Assembly: GCF_000246985.2 (NCBI RefSeq)
Contig: NC_022084.1
Span: 367,994-431,993 of the forward strand
Direction of reading: 5' to 3'
Length of the DNA: 64,000 nt
Source of the DNA: Thermococcus litoralis DSM 5473
GTDB lineage: Archaea > Methanobacteriota_B > Thermococci > Thermococcales > Thermococcaceae
In this document: one piece after another, positions 1 through 8,624 of the stretch
How positions within the stretch are numbered: the first letter of the stretch is position 1
How the letters are laid out: each line of letters begins with the position of its first letter
The notes under the pieces: model-generated
Databases searched by the model: none
What the model was told of the DNA's origin: nothing
What the model saw: the letters and a program-made list of their open reading frames with translations, nothing else
Position numbers and translations under genes: made by a program

Positions 1-1536
1 AAGAGAATACTCGGGAAGTTCTATTACGAACGGGCTCTCCTCTCCTTTAACAACAAATTTTCCAAGGATTAGAGCCGAAAGTAAAGCGAGAAAGAGGGAA
101 ATTGCATATATGCCCACTGCCACAAGGGCTTTATAGTCGCTAAAGAATGCCCCGGCTAGGAAAGTTATAACGACCATTCTTGCACTGCAGGGCACGAGTG
201 GATTTATCAGCATGGTTAATATTCTGTCCCTTTCATCTTCTAACGTTCTTGTTGCCATTATAGCTGGAACGTTGCATCCAAATGCCAAAACCATCGGGAT
301 AAAGCTCTTTCCTGGAAGACCAAACTTTCTCATTATCCTTTCCATGACGACAGCCGCTCTAGCCATATACCCACTGTCTTCAAGAATTGACATTGCAATA
401 AACAGCAAGAAAACCAATGGGAAAAAGCTTAACACTGAGCCAACACCGCCTATGATCCCATCAACAATAAGACCCCTCGCGGTTTCATTACCTATAAATG
501 GCGCAACAAATTCACCGAATGATGCAAAAGCATTGTCCAGGAACTCCTGCATGGGAGTGCCTATTGTGAACACAAACTTGAACAGAACGTAGAATACTCC
601 CAAAAGCCCCAAGAGTCCGTAAACTGGATGAGTGAGAATTCTATCTATCTGGTCGCTGAAAGTTTCTTTGACTTCTCCAAAGTGAGTGACGAATTGATGC
701 ATAAGCCGATCTATAAACTCGTACTTTTGATTTGCTATTACGATGTCAAGGGAGCGCTTATAGTAAACCTCCAGCTCGCTTATATGCTTAAGTATTTCAT
801 CCATTTTTTCCGGGCCGAGATAGTTCAAAACGAGCTTTATTACCTCTTGATCTCTGGCGAGGAGCTTTATTGCCAGCCATCTGATGTTGTACATCTCCTC
901 CAATGGAGTCTCTCTCAAAAGGTTGGAGATGTGCTCTATCTCCCTTTCTATCGGTTCCTCGTATACGGGGATTATGGGACTTGCAGTTATTCTCCCCTCC
1001 GCCATGCTAGCTATTGTTCTTTTCAATTCTTCCAGCCCCTCACCCTCTTTGGCATTTGTTGGAACTACCGGAACCCCCAGAACCTTTTCCATTTTCTTAA
1101 CATCAAAGCGAACTCCCCTTTTTCTTGCGATGTCGATCTTATTTAAGGCAATGACAACGTTTTTGACTCCCATCTCGAATATCTCCATCGTCAAAAAGAG
1201 GTTCCTCATAAGACAAGAGGCATCGACTATATCCACAATAACATCCGCATTCCCACTGAGAATAAAATTTCTCGCAATGAGTTCGTCTATAGAATCTGCG
1301 GTAAGAGAATACGTCCCCGGGAGATCTACTACCAAAAACTCCTTTTCGCGGTATTTCATTATCCCTTCTTTCTTTTCAACCGTTACTCCAGGCCAGTTCC
1401 CCACGTGCTGTCTAAGGCCAGTTAGGGCATTGAAGATCGTGGTTTTCCCTACATTTGGATTGCCCGCTAATGCAACGACTTTTAGACCATTTTTCTTTTC
1501 CTCGGGAACTTTTTCAGCACTGCAACAAGAGCTCAT
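1..1536 (-). CDS. feoB: Ferrous iron transport protein B (FeoB), 3' end cut by window edge
   Basis: FeoB is the membrane GTPase permease for Fe(II). The reading frame on the minus strand starts at ATG 1536 with MSSCCSAEK, a cysteine-rich leader, then a G domain with GNPNVGKTT (about residues 22-30), DLPG and NKID motifs. A helical linker and several hydrophobic segments with the FeoB-like stretch AFGCNVPAIMATRTLE follow, and the frame runs off the left edge of the window. FeoA precedes it with a 1-base stop/start overlap (TGATG), so the two are translated together. The C-terminal part of the permease domain is outside the window. Family assignment is very secure. Confidence 0.96.
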   Translation of the reverse strand, partial: MSSCCSAEKVPEEKKNGLKVVALAGNPNVGKTTIFNALTGLRQHVGNWPGVTVEKKEGIMKYREKEFLVVDLPGTYSLTADSIDELIARNFILSGNADVIVDIVDASCLMRNLFLTMEIFEMGVKNVVIALNKIDIARKRGVRFDVKKMEKVLGVPVVPTNAKEGEGLEELKRTIASMAEGRITASPIIPVYEEPIEREIEHISNLLRETPLEEMYNIRWLAIKLLARDQEVIKLVLNYLGPEKMDEILKHISELEVYYKRSLDIVIANQKYEFIDRLMHQFVTHFGEVKETFSDQIDRILTHPVYGLLGLLGVFYVLFKFVFTIGTPMQEFLDNAFASFGEFVAPFIGNETARGLIVDGIIGGVGSVLSFFPLVFLLFIAMSILEDSGYMARAAVVMERIMRKFGLPGKSFIPMVLAFGCNVPAIMATRTLEDERDRILTMLINPLVPCSARMVVITFLAGAFFSDYKALVAVGIYAISLFLALLSALILGKFVVKGEESPFVIELPEYSL

Positions 1537-1766
1537 CAAAGCTCCCTCCTAACTATGATCTTCTCTGCCACACCTTTTCCCAGAGCTATCCGAGTATTCC
1601 CAATAGCGATTATATAAGGCCCCGGGTTGCCTGATTTGACCACAAAAATCTTTGTCCCGGGGGCTATTCCCATCCCCAAGAGCCTCTGCCTAGCCCTATG
1701 CCCCCCTTGGATGTCAACCACAATACCTTTCTCTCCCTCGCGCATCTGAGTTAACCGCACATACAT
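1536..1766 (-). CDS. feoA: Ferrous iron transport protein A (FeoA)
   Basis: Small SH3-like cytosolic partner of FeoB, about 76 residues, with the family signature GHRARQRLLGMGIAPGTKI and a C-terminal beta-strand ending RREL. The frame also allows starts at 1778 and 1772. I chose ATG 1766 because GGTGA lies 5 bases upstream, and because the promoter and operator fall almost on top of the earlier starts. It is the first gene of feoAB. A palindrome at 1778-1791 downstream of a TATA box suggests metal-dependent repression. Confidence 0.93.
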   Translation of the reverse strand: MYVRLTQMREGEKGIVVDIQGGHRARQRLLGMGIAPGTKIFVVKSGNPGPYIIAIGNTRIALGKGVAEKIIVRREL

Positions 1767-1777
1767 GAGCATCACCA

Positions 1778-1812
1778 TTAGGCAAACCTAATTCCGTTTA
1801 TGAGATATATAG
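1778..1812 (-). promoter_or_regulatory. feoAB promoter with a DtxR-like palindromic operator
   Basis: Read on the minus strand, a TATA element (TCTATATATC, about 1805-1812) is followed some 20 bases downstream by the palindrome TTAGG-N4-CCTAA at 1778-1791. It resembles the half sites of DtxR/IdeR/MDR1 metal-responsive repressors. It covers the expected transcription start, where a repressor would block polymerase. The link to iron is inferred from the position in front of feoAB. Confidence 0.65.
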
Positions 1813-1982
1813 ACTACCTTAAAAAGATTTGGTGGGTCTAAAACTCCAAAAAAGTTTGAACATCAAAGAGAAATGGTTCTAGTATGCTCTCTCCATGGTG
1901 CTATTGTTACATACAAAAAGGCAAAGTATTTAAGGACAAAAATACAAAATATTACTGGAATAATTTCAAAGGAGGACATGAA

Positions 1983-2330
1983 ATGGAAGAAGAAAAGAAA
2001 ACATCACTTGGGCTTGATGAAAATGTGGAAGGGGCTCTTGCATATCTTCTTGGATGGCTGACGGGGATACTCTTTCTCCTGCTTGAAAAGGAGAGCGATT
2101 TTGTGAGATTTCATGCAATGCAATCAACAATTACGTTCCTTGCGATAACAGTAATTGACATAATATTTGGAGCCATTCCGTTTTTTGGCTGGATACTGGG
2201 CTCACTGGTAACATTGATTGGGCTTATACTGTGGATACTCGGCATGGTAAAAGCCTACCAAGGCGAATACTACAAGTTCCCAATAGTGGGAGAAATAGCA
2301 GAAAAGCAAATAAAGAGCTTTAATATTTAG
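1983..2330 (+). CDS. DUF4870-type small membrane protein
   Basis: A 115-residue protein starting at ATG 1983 behind a strong AAAGGAGG site. The frame extends further upstream without a ribosome site, so the shorter start is preferred. It opens with a charged segment and the motif GLDENVEGALAYLLGWLTG, then ESDFVRFHAMQS and two further hydrophobic segments. This is the layout of DUF4870/Tic20-like four-helix membrane proteins. No function is established. A TATA-like AAGTATTTAAGG lies about 50 bases upstream. It is convergent with the AI-2E family gene, overlapping it by 4 bases. Confidence 0.7.
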   Translation: MEEEKKTSLGLDENVEGALAYLLGWLTGILFLLLEKESDFVRFHAMQSTITFLAITVIDIIFGAIPFFGWILGSLVTLIGLILWILGMVKAYQGEYYKFPIVGEIAEKQIKSFNI

Positions 2331-3316
2331 CCTTCTCGTTTTTGTTCTTTCCACTCTTCTAGCAGTGTTGAAAGCAAGCCCAGAGCCACTGGTCCAATTA
2401 TCAGCCCCTTTATCCCAAAGCCCATTATTCCTCCAAATATCCCCACCAGCGCAAGGGCAGGATTTATTTTTGCACCTTCCGCAACAAGTTTTGGCCTAAT
2501 TGTGATGTCTGGACCAGGAGAGATCAAAATTACACCATATACTGAGAGCATAATCCCCGCAAAGATATTTCCTTGGGTAGATAGGTATATTGCCCCAGCT
2601 ATCCACACTATCCAGCCTCCGATAACGGGTAGGAGCTCAAGGATAATACAGAGTATTCCAGCTGCGATTGCCCCACTAAGGTTCGTCACTCCAAAGACAT
2701 AAAAGCCCAAGGTTAGCAGAAAGCCTTTAAAGATGCTCAGCATAAGCCAAGTCCTCAAAATAGCATTTAATGTCTCTTTTCCCTTTTCTATTAGCTCCAC
2801 ACCCAAATCTCTCCTCTCCTCGGGCAGTAATGCGTAAAGCTCTTCAGACAAAGCCCTGGAGTGGACGAGTATTCCATAAAAGACTGCTATGAACACAACA
2901 GCTTGAAGAAGTAACTTGGGTATGGATAAGGTGTAGTTGAGAAGGTATTCGCTCATCTTCTCCGAAACCCTTTCAATCAAAATCGCAGCCGATTGCCCTA
3001 TATCTGGGGGAAGGTTTAAGGACAAAAACCAATTGAGTGCCTCGTTTATGTAGATTACTAACGATCTGGTCACATCCCTAAACCATAGCACTATGCCAAA
3101 TATAAACCCAATCAACAGCAAGGTCATCAAAGCCGATAGCAATATGGCAGACTTTTTTGTATCAAGATTCTTTGCAAGCCTTTCATGGAGGGGATGAAGA
3201 ATGTATGCAACCGTTAAGGCAAAGATTATCGGGGTGATAAGAGGTTCCACGGTTTTCCATACAATGAAGAGAATTATAAGAGAGACGGCAATCCAGACGA
3301 TGTGCTCAGTCTTCAT
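2327..3316 (-). CDS. AI-2E family (PerM/UPF0118) membrane protein
   Basis: 329 residues with about eight hydrophobic segments and a long amphipathic middle region. The C-terminal half contains the family-typical ELLPVIGGWIVWIAGAIYL and SPGPDITIRPKLVAEG stretches. Members include the putative autoinducer-2 exporter TqsA and some Na+/H+ antiporters, so the substrate cannot be named from sequence. The ATG at 3316 lies 5 bases after the stop of the frameshifted gene upstream, in a run of genes (sppA, frameshifted gene, this one) that looks like one transcript. Confidence 0.85.
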   Translation of the reverse strand: MKTEHIVWIAVSLIILFIVWKTVEPLITPIIFALTVAYILHPLHERLAKNLDTKKSAILLSALMTLLLIGFIFGIVLWFRDVTRSLVIYINEALNWFLSLNLPPDIGQSAAILIERVSEKMSEYLLNYTLSIPKLLLQAVVFIAVFYGILVHSRALSEELYALLPEERRDLGVELIEKGKETLNAILRTWLMLSIFKGFLLTLGFYVFGVTNLSGAIAAGILCIILELLPVIGGWIVWIAGAIYLSTQGNIFAGIMLSVYGVILISPGPDITIRPKLVAEGAKINPALALVGIFGGIMGFGIKGLIIGPVALGLLSTLLEEWKEQKREG

Positions 3317-3320
3317 ACAA

Positions 3321-3790
3321 TCATCTCCTAAGGTATTTGAGGATCAAATCTTTAGCCTGTGGTTTGTTAAATACAAACAGGGTTTTTCTAGCTTCATCAA
3401 GCAAGAAATTTTTCCCAACGATCAAAAGCCCATCCTTTAGCTTGTATATCTCTGCACTCTTGACCTCAATAAGGCCTTTCACATCCTCTGGAGCCTCTAT
3501 CTCCTTTAGTAGACTCTCCCCCCATCAATCAAAGCCTGGCTAATGAACTTGGGCTTGCTCAATCTAAGCTCTTCTGGAACAACTTCACTGTAATCCATAA
3601 AGATTCCCCAAAACTCCTTGGCACATTCAAAGGGATACACGTATTCGCTGCCATATATAGGCTGGTAAAGCTCATAGATAATAGACAGCAAAACTTTTCT
3701 CGCATCTCCCCCATAGTATTCAATTCTCAGGTTAAATTTTCCGTCTTCAAAGCCGTTCTCAAACACCTCGAGGTGCTCTTCACACTGCAT
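3321..3790 (-). pseudogene. Unrecognised small protein with an internal frameshift
   Basis: Two overlapping frames read as one protein. The first starts MQCEEHLEVF and stops after LIDGGRVY. The coding pattern resumes in another frame as GESLLKEIEAPEDVKG and ends LKDLILKYLRR-like at 3321 (read as AKDLILKYLRR). The switch lies at a run of six G (minus strand, about 3523-3528); seven or four G would restore a protein of about 156 residues. The ATG at 3790 has GGAGG 8 bases upstream and overlaps the end of sppA. I do not recognise the family. Co-transcription with sppA and the AI-2E gene suggests an envelope or quality-control context. A sequencing error, a true mutation or slippage on the G run are all possible. 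Confidence 0.7.
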
Positions 3791-3795
3791 CCGCA

Positions 3796-4800
3796 TCACC
3801 TCCGTATATAGGAGGCGATGTAATTGGGAGGCATGTAGAGTGAAGAGCTCTCATAAATGCCAAATTCTGTCTTTTGGGCATCATAAAGCACAACATTTGC
3901 ACTCTTTACGCCGATAATGCCTTCAAGGATTTTTATTGCATAGTCTATGTCACCGGTGTCGTCAATCAGAGTGCCCTTAACATCGCTCGCAAACCACACC
4001 CTTCCGTTACCGTATTTCTTCGTCGTGTTCATGTCGAGCTTTCTTCCCTCGCTAACAACTTGGAGGAAATACTCAAAGTATGTATCTATTGTCCTCTTTA
4101 TCATCTCTCTTTCCTCATCCGTGAGGTCTCTCCACTCCGCACCCATGTCTTTGTATTTACCCGTCTTGAACACATTCACCTTGATACCGTTTTGAGCATA
4201 GTTTTGCTCCAGGTTATAGTGGACGTAAAGAACGCCAATGCTTCCAACCTCAGCAAGGGGATCGGCTATTATCTTATCAGCGGCACATGCGAGGAAATAA
4301 CCTCCTGAAGCAGCCATACCTCCGGTATAAGCAACTGTCGGCTTTTCATACGATAGTTTTTTCAGCTCTTTGTAAATGGTTATAACCGGCCCTACATAGC
4401 CTCCGGGACTTTCAATCCACAGAACAACTCCATTTATGGTGTCATTTTTCCTTATCTCTCTGATTTTAGAAATTACATCCAGAGCGGTGGTCTCATCAAT
4501 TGGGCCCACTACGGGCAGTATTGCCACGGTTACATTGGCTTCTTCGCTCACATTTCCTCTCACCTGGCTTTTGAGATATTCAATCTCCCTCTGAAGCTCC
4601 TCTATTTTTGCTTGAAGGGCTAACGTGGCGTTGCTCTCTACCTCCTTTACGGTTTCGTTGTAAACCACCGTAAAATTCCTCTCTTGAAGAGCCCTCTGCA
4701 GTTCAGTGTTTTGAGTATAAAGAAGAACTCCCGCAACCGTTGCTAACGCTAGAAGGAGCGTGAGGATGAAGCTGAGATACTTCCATATTTCTCTCTCCAT
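3796..4800 (-). CDS. sppA: Signal peptide peptidase SppA
   Basis: Membrane-anchored serine protease that degrades cleaved signal peptides. The 334-residue protein has an N-terminal transmembrane helix (about 7-28), a coiled-coil-like stretch (about 30-85) and a Clp-like protease domain with WIESPGG and GGMAASGGYF. Ser165 and Lys217 in my count form the Ser/Lys dyad, with the same 52-residue spacing I recall for Thermococcus kodakarensis SppA (Ser162/Lys214). ATG 4800 is chosen because GGTGA lies 5 bases before it; an upstream GTG at 4809 in the same frame is less likely. It overlaps the next, frameshifted gene at its stop codon region. Confidence 0.94.
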   Translation of the reverse strand: MEREIWKYLSFILTLLLALATVAGVLLYTQNTELQRALQERNFTVVYNETVKEVESNATLALQAKIEELQREIEYLKSQVRGNVSEEANVTVAILPVVGPIDETTALDVISKIREIRKNDTINGVVLWIESPGGYVGPVITIYKELKKLSYEKPTVAYTGGMAASGGYFLACAADKIIADPLAEVGSIGVLYVHYNLEQNYAQNGIKVNVFKTGKYKDMGAEWRDLTDEEREMIKRTIDTYFEYFLQVVSEGRKLDMNTTKKYGNGRVWFASDVKGTLIDDTGDIDYAIKILEGIIGVKSANVVLYDAQKTEFGIYESSSLYMPPNYIASYIRR

Positions 4801-4887
4801 CAGAATCACCTAAAGTGAAATGGCTTTGGAAACTTTTAAATTTGGTGTTTCCATAATCTCTAGCAAAAGCAGAAAAAGGTGTAAGAC

Positions 4888-5694
4888 ATGGAGATAGGAG
4901 TAAGTGTTTATCCCCATTTTGTGAACAAAGGGAAGGGTCTGCCCTCAGTTTTAGCAGAGCTGAAGATTAAAGATTATGATTTTGTCCAGATATTTCCCCA
5001 TACACTTGGCTTAATAAAAAACGGACAGGTAATAGAAAAGAACTTGCGCTCAATAGAAAATGCCCTAAGGGGAGTTGGAATAAACTACACAATTAGAATG
5101 CCCACCTCAGTGAATTTGAGGGACAGCGTATACTACACCAGACATTTCAAAGTAGCCAAAGCAATAATGGATGTAGCAATAAAGCTCGGCTCAAAGATAG
5201 TAGTCATGCAAAGCGGCCGCACTGGAAGGCTTGACCTAGAGATAGAAGCCCTTCAAGAGCTGGCGGAGATGGCGAAGAACTTTGGAATTAAAATTGCCCT
5301 CGAAAACACCTACAGCGTTAAAGACACACTTTACGTTGTTGAAAGCGTTAATAAAGAAAACGTGGGTTTTGCCCTTGATTTAGGGCACGCTTTTCTAAGT
5401 GCCCAAGGAGACGAAAGCAGATTTTTAGAGGATGTAAAGCTCGGTACAGATAAGACGATAATCCTTATGATTCACGATAACTTCGGAAAGCTCTTCCCAC
5501 AGGTAGAGCCAGAGGATGCCCTGGCATATGGCGTTGGAGACCTTCACCTGATGCCTGGAGAAGGAAAAATCCCCTTCGGAAAAGTGCTAAAGCTTTTCGG
5601 TGATGTGCCGTTATTGCTCAAAGTCAAAGATCCCGACACTTTCGCAAAGCTTCCCTCAAAGAGGGGATTGATAGAAATCCTCACCAGCATTTAA
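4888..5694 (+). CDS. Sugar phosphate isomerase/epimerase-like TIM-barrel protein
   Basis: 268 residues of the xylose isomerase-like / AP-endonuclease-2 TIM-barrel superfamily. Strand-end metal-ligand motifs are visible: IALENTYS, GFALDLGHAF and LMIHDNFGKLFP, supplying Glu, Asp/His and His. Members act on sugar phosphates, inosose or damaged DNA. Nothing in the sequence or neighbours fixes the substrate. It is convergent with the RNase III-like gene, with a 4-base overlap of the 3' ends. Confidence 0.75.
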   Translation: MEIGVSVYPHFVNKGKGLPSVLAELKIKDYDFVQIFPHTLGLIKNGQVIEKNLRSIENALRGVGINYTIRMPTSVNLRDSVYYTRHFKVAKAIMDVAIKLGSKIVVMQSGRTGRLDLEIEALQELAEMAKNFGIKIALENTYSVKDTLYVVESVNKENVGFALDLGHAFLSAQGDESRFLEDVKLGTDKTIILMIHDNFGKLFPQVEPEDALAYGVGDLHLMPGEGKIPFGKVLKLFGDVPLLLKVKDPDTFAKLPSKRGLIEILTSI

Positions 5695-6077
5695 AGCTCC
5701 AGTTTCTCTTTTATTATCTTTAAAAGCTCTCCAAAAGCATTGCCAATCACTTCTTTCTTTCTAGAAGGATGGAGAACATCTGGAGTAAAATTCCGCTTGA
5801 GAATTGACACAGCTTCTTCTATGGTTATTTTCCTCTCAAGCCAAGCGTAGGCTAAAATTGCCTCGGCAATATCGCCTCTTCCATGTTTATCTGTTCTTGG
5901 TGGTACATAGCTTAAGAGCTTAGCCTTCTCAAGGGCAATGCTCAGTGATGCATTGGGCACTCTCCCAGCACTGGGATAGCCGAGGTACTCACTTAAGGCG
6001 AGAGAAAAGATAAAATTAACAAGCGAATCCCCAAACTTTGAGAGATTCTTATCGTTAAAGTCCATAGAATACTCCAT
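5691..6077 (-). CDS. Ribonuclease III family (mini-III-like) protein
   Basis: 128-residue helical protein. The N-terminal stretch KFGDSLVNFIFSLALSEYLG resembles the RNase III signature helix in which Glu/Asp residues bind Mg2+, and a second acidic helix reads RGDIAEAILAYAWLE. No double-stranded RNA-binding domain follows, so it is a catalytic-domain-only form like bacterial mini-III. GGTGA lies 3 bases before the ATG at 6077. It sits downstream of the rpoL cluster on the same strand, which fits an RNA-processing role, but activity is inferred from family likeness only. Confidence 0.6.
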   Translation of the reverse strand: MEYSMDFNDKNLSKFGDSLVNFIFSLALSEYLGYPSAGRVPNASLSIALEKAKLLSYVPPRTDKHGRGDIAEAILAYAWLERKITIEEAVSILKRNFTPDVLHPSRKKEVIGNAFGELLKIIKEKLEL

Positions 6078-6106
6078 TCTTCACCCTCTCAAAATTAAAA
6101 AGGAGG

Positions 6107-6394
6107 TTACTCCTTTATTGCCTTCTCCCAAGCCTCAAGGACCTCTTTTGCCCTATCAAAGATCTTCTGGGCAGCTTCTTCTAAAGCCTTTTCGGGGGTT
6201 ATTTTTCCATCGGTGGCAACTTTGAACCTCGGCTTTCTTGCCATGAGAACTGGGTGCTCTATGGTGTATGCGGCAAATGTGACGTGTTTGTTTTCATGAA
6301 GCACTTCATTGAGTAAGTTTGCAAATGTGTGATCTTCCCCCACAAGATAAAATTCAAGCAGGTTTTCTTCACGCTTTATGACTTCAATCTTCAT
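6107..6394 (-). CDS. rpoL: DNA-directed RNA polymerase subunit L (Rpo11)
   Basis: Archaeal counterpart of eukaryotic Rpb11, which pairs with subunit D in polymerase assembly. About 95 residues beginning MKIEVIKRE, with the conserved core [16 protein letters not shown] and the [14 protein letters not shown] strand. ATG 6394 has GGTGA upstream; a GTG 9 bases earlier is unlikely. Its start overlaps the end of the DUF2067 gene, giving a csl4-DUF2067-rpoL transcript that links transcription and RNA decay. Confidence 0.95.
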   Translation of the reverse strand: MKIEVIKREENLLEFYLVGEDHTFANLLNEVLHENKHVTFAAYTIEHPVLMARKPRFKVATDGKITPEKALEEAAQKIFDRAKEVLEAWEKAIKE

Positions 6395-7013
6395 TTTCCT
6401 CACCTGTTAGTTTTTTCAACATTATCTCCAGGGCTTGCTCCTTATTCTTGATGAGTTCATATTTAAATTTATCCTCCTTATACTCCGCAACCCCCAGTTC
6501 AAGGGCTATATCCAAAACCTCCTCTGGCTCAAGTTCAAAAGCTACAGCTATGGGCAGCACAACTTCCCTTATTTGCCTTGTGGTCTGTAAAGCTACCTCG
6601 CTTAATGCTTCCCCGAGTTTTTTAGTTAGTTCTACAATCTCATTCCACGGAAGGGAGCTTATAAGTCTATTGTCCCTAAGCTCAGCCTTCTCCCCAAGAA
6701 GCTCAAGGGTCTTTAAAAGAATAGGAACCGAAACACTAGTTCCAGCTTCTCTGAAGATATCATCAATATTGTATTGGTAAAATCCCCTCCTGTCTGGATA
6801 CAGGCGAGAGCGTACCCTCTGATGAATGTCCCTGACCTTCTGCATGGCTTCTCTTATCTCGTCCTTGGTTCCTTGGATGTTTATTTTAAGGGAGTTTAAT
6901 TTGCCATGAACGTAAATAAAGGCGGGAAGTTCGAGTTTCTGCAGCTCTTTCATGAGTTCCTCCTTTTCAATGTCATCTTTAACGTGAATAACCATAACCT
7001 TCTTGGCTTTCAT
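6384..7013 (-). CDS. DUF2067 family protein
   Basis: 209 residues, conserved in Thermococcales next to rpoL but without known function. The N-terminal third ([18 protein letters not shown] through [12 protein letters not shown]) looks like a compact alpha/beta nucleic-acid-binding fold. An Arg-rich motif [19 protein letters not shown] follows, then a helical C-terminal half. GGTG lies 7 bases before the ATG. It overlaps rpoL by about 11 bases and follows csl4 by 10 bases, so an RNA or transcription role is a reasonable inference. Confidence 0.75.
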   Translation of the reverse strand: MKAKKVMVIHVKDDIEKEELMKELQKLELPAFIYVHGKLNSLKINIQGTKDEIREAMQKVRDIHQRVRSRLYPDRRGFYQYNIDDIFREAGTSVSVPILLKTLELLGEKAELRDNRLISSLPWNEIVELTKKLGEALSEVALQTTRQIREVVLPIAVAFELEPEEVLDIALELGVAEYKEDKFKYELIKNKEQALEIMLKKLTGEENED

Positions 7014-7023
7014 TTTCTACACC

Positions 7024-7623
7024 TTACTCCAGCTTCAGCTTTCTATAGTATGTCGAAAGCTTTCTTGTCTCTGTTCTCCCGCATTTTGGACATATGAGCA
7101 CGTTTCCCCTCCTCACTAAAGGAGTCCTGCATGAAGAACAGAGGGCATAAACTACTCCCAAATCAGAACCCTTTGTGGTGAGCTGTATAGGGCTCTTCTC
7201 ATTCGTTAATACCCTCGCCCTAACAATGTCCCCAATTTTGAACTCGTTGCTCATTGACTCCACGTATCCATCCCTAACTTGAGAGATATGTATTCCAGCA
7301 AGTTTTGACGTTGCTATCTCTCTGTACCCCTTTCTACCCTCAATTCTAAGCAGCTGAACTATGGCGGCTTGTGGTTTTACTTCTATAACTCTCGCTATTA
7401 CAACATCCCCCACCTGTGGGAGGGGTGGGGTATCGGTTAATGGTTCCACGGATATTTCAATCTTTTCGGGGTTTATCCTTACTCTTCCAGCTCTTGCCGC
7501 ATACAGCTCTCCATTCTCCTCTATTATGCCCTCACCAGGAAGAAACTCCTCGATAACCCCAAGATAATCCCCTGGAAGAACTATATCTCCATCTTTTACC
7601 CTTTTCTTTTCTTTTTTATCCAT
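7024..7623 (-). CDS. csl4: Exosome complex RNA-binding protein Csl4
   Basis: Cap subunit of the archaeal RNA exosome, which recruits substrates (with DnaG in archaea) to the Rrp41-Rrp42 core. 199 residues in three parts: an N-terminal beta domain (GDIVLPGDYLGVIEEFLPG), a central S1 fold (VGDVVIARVIEVKPQAAIV through GDIVRARVL) and a C-terminal zinc ribbon with CSSCRTPL and CPKCGRTE. First gene of the csl4-DUF2067-rpoL cluster; the IS element is inserted just upstream of its promoter region. Confidence 0.94.
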   Translation of the reverse strand: MDKKEKKRVKDGDIVLPGDYLGVIEEFLPGEGIIEENGELYAARAGRVRINPEKIEISVEPLTDTPPLPQVGDVVIARVIEVKPQAAIVQLLRIEGRKGYREIATSKLAGIHISQVRDGYVESMSNEFKIGDIVRARVLTNEKSPIQLTTKGSDLGVVYALCSSCRTPLVRRGNVLICPKCGRTETRKLSTYYRKLKLE

Positions 7624-7668
7624 CCACTCACCACCACTAAACTTAGCTATTCTGAACTTTTAAGTTTA

Positions 7669-7678
7669 TGGATGAGGA
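7669..7678. repeat. Target site duplication, left copy
   Basis: TGGATGAGGA directly abuts the left inverted repeat of the insertion sequence. The same ten bases occur at 8548-8557 directly after the right end. Ten bases is in the range seen for IS4-type elements. Confidence 0.88.
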
Positions 7679-8547
7679 GGGCGTGTTTAGTTTCACCCCC
7701 TGTTATTTAAACAGTATTTGACTCTGAGGAGGATTTTCAGACCATAACACATTACCCCAAGCAGGATTCGGGTTACAGTAGTCTTTTTCAGAAAACAGGG
7801 GATTCTACTGCCAAACCAAGTTGTAAACGCACCCCAGAACCCCTCATGAGGATTCCTATGCCCGTACTCTTCTTCAGAAAACACTCTGTCTCTCTTCTTA
7901 CTACCAAAACCACCTGGAGGGTTCTTAGTCTTCTTAACAATCGGCCGATAACCCTTTTCCACCACAGTGTTCAGAACTTTCTTTGAATCATAAGCCCCAT
8001 CAGCATAAAAATTCCCAGAACCCTCCGGCAGGAGTTCAATCAGCTCGTTCTCAGAAGTTGTGATCTTCACAGCAACCGGATACAGTAAACCCGGCAGGAT
8101 TCTCGTTATTGCCTGAACTTCTATTCTGTCCTTTTTTTATTTGTGATAATGGTTGAGTCTGCTTGAGTGCTGGCGTAGGGTAATTTCTGGAGTTTTTTCA
8201 GGAGGTGGTTTGTCAGTTCTTCGAGGTTCAGCTTTTTCTCCCAGTTGTGGAGGGTTGAGTAGTGAATGTTTGCTCCGAAGAATTTTCTGCCGTAGTGCTG
8301 GGCGTCTCTGAGGGGTAGGTTGTAGTATTGTTTAAAGAGGAGTATTGCCAGTATTGTTTTTACTGGGAATTTTTTGGATTTTGGTAGGTTCTTCAGCTTT
8401 CCTTCTGATTCGAAGTCTGCTAAAACGTCAAGAATTGCGAATGCCACGCTTTCAGGGTCTTTGAGTCTGTGATCCCATCTGGGGATCACGACAACCACCT
8501 GAAAGAATTCAGCAAAAACCCTAATAAAGGTTACTATAAACACGCCC
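7679..8547. mobile_element. Complete IS4/IS5-superfamily insertion sequence, 869 bp
   Basis: Terminal inverted repeats GGGCGTGTTTA are visible at 7679-7689 and, inverted, at 8537-8547; similarity continues a few bases inward. The element carries one transposase in two frames on the minus strand and is flanked by 10-bp direct repeats (7669-7678, 8548-8557). Joining the flanks restores a plain intergenic sequence between csl4 and thrS, leaving the thrS TATA box (CTATAAAAAG, about 8562-8571) intact. The clean ends and undamaged duplication suggest a recent insertion. Confidence 0.92.
7693..8489 (-). CDS. IS4-like DDE transposase in two frames joined by a shift on A7
   Basis: The first part begins near GTG 8489 (IPRWDHRLKDPE), contains the first catalytic Asp in STQADSTIIT, and stops at 8121 soon after a run of seven A (about 8130-8136). 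The coding pattern resumes in the -1 frame as KDRIEVQAITRILPG and carries FYADGAYDSKK (second Asp) and YGHRNPHEGFWGAF. The latter matches the Y-(2)-R-(3)-E signature of IS4 transposases. It ends at 7693. All three acidic residues are present, so the fused product of about 265 residues could be active. The shift could be programmed slippage, a disabling mutation or a homopolymer error. GTG 8489 is chosen for the GGTGGT just upstream; an in-frame GTG lies at 8543. Confidence 0.8.
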
Positions 8548-8557
8548 TGGATGAGGA
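8548..8557. repeat. Target site duplication, right copy
   Basis: TGGATGAGGA, identical to 7669-7678, immediately follows the right end of the insertion sequence. Confidence 0.88.
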
Positions 8558-8624
8558 AAGGCTATAAAAAGGTTGATGGCAACTTTTATGTAGTTTTGCC
8601 AAGTAGAATGAGGTGGTGATATAA

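Noticed and set aside
1884-1982. Longer start for the DUF4870 gene
   Set aside because: The upstream part has no ribosome site and odd composition, whereas ATG 1983 has AAAGGAGG.
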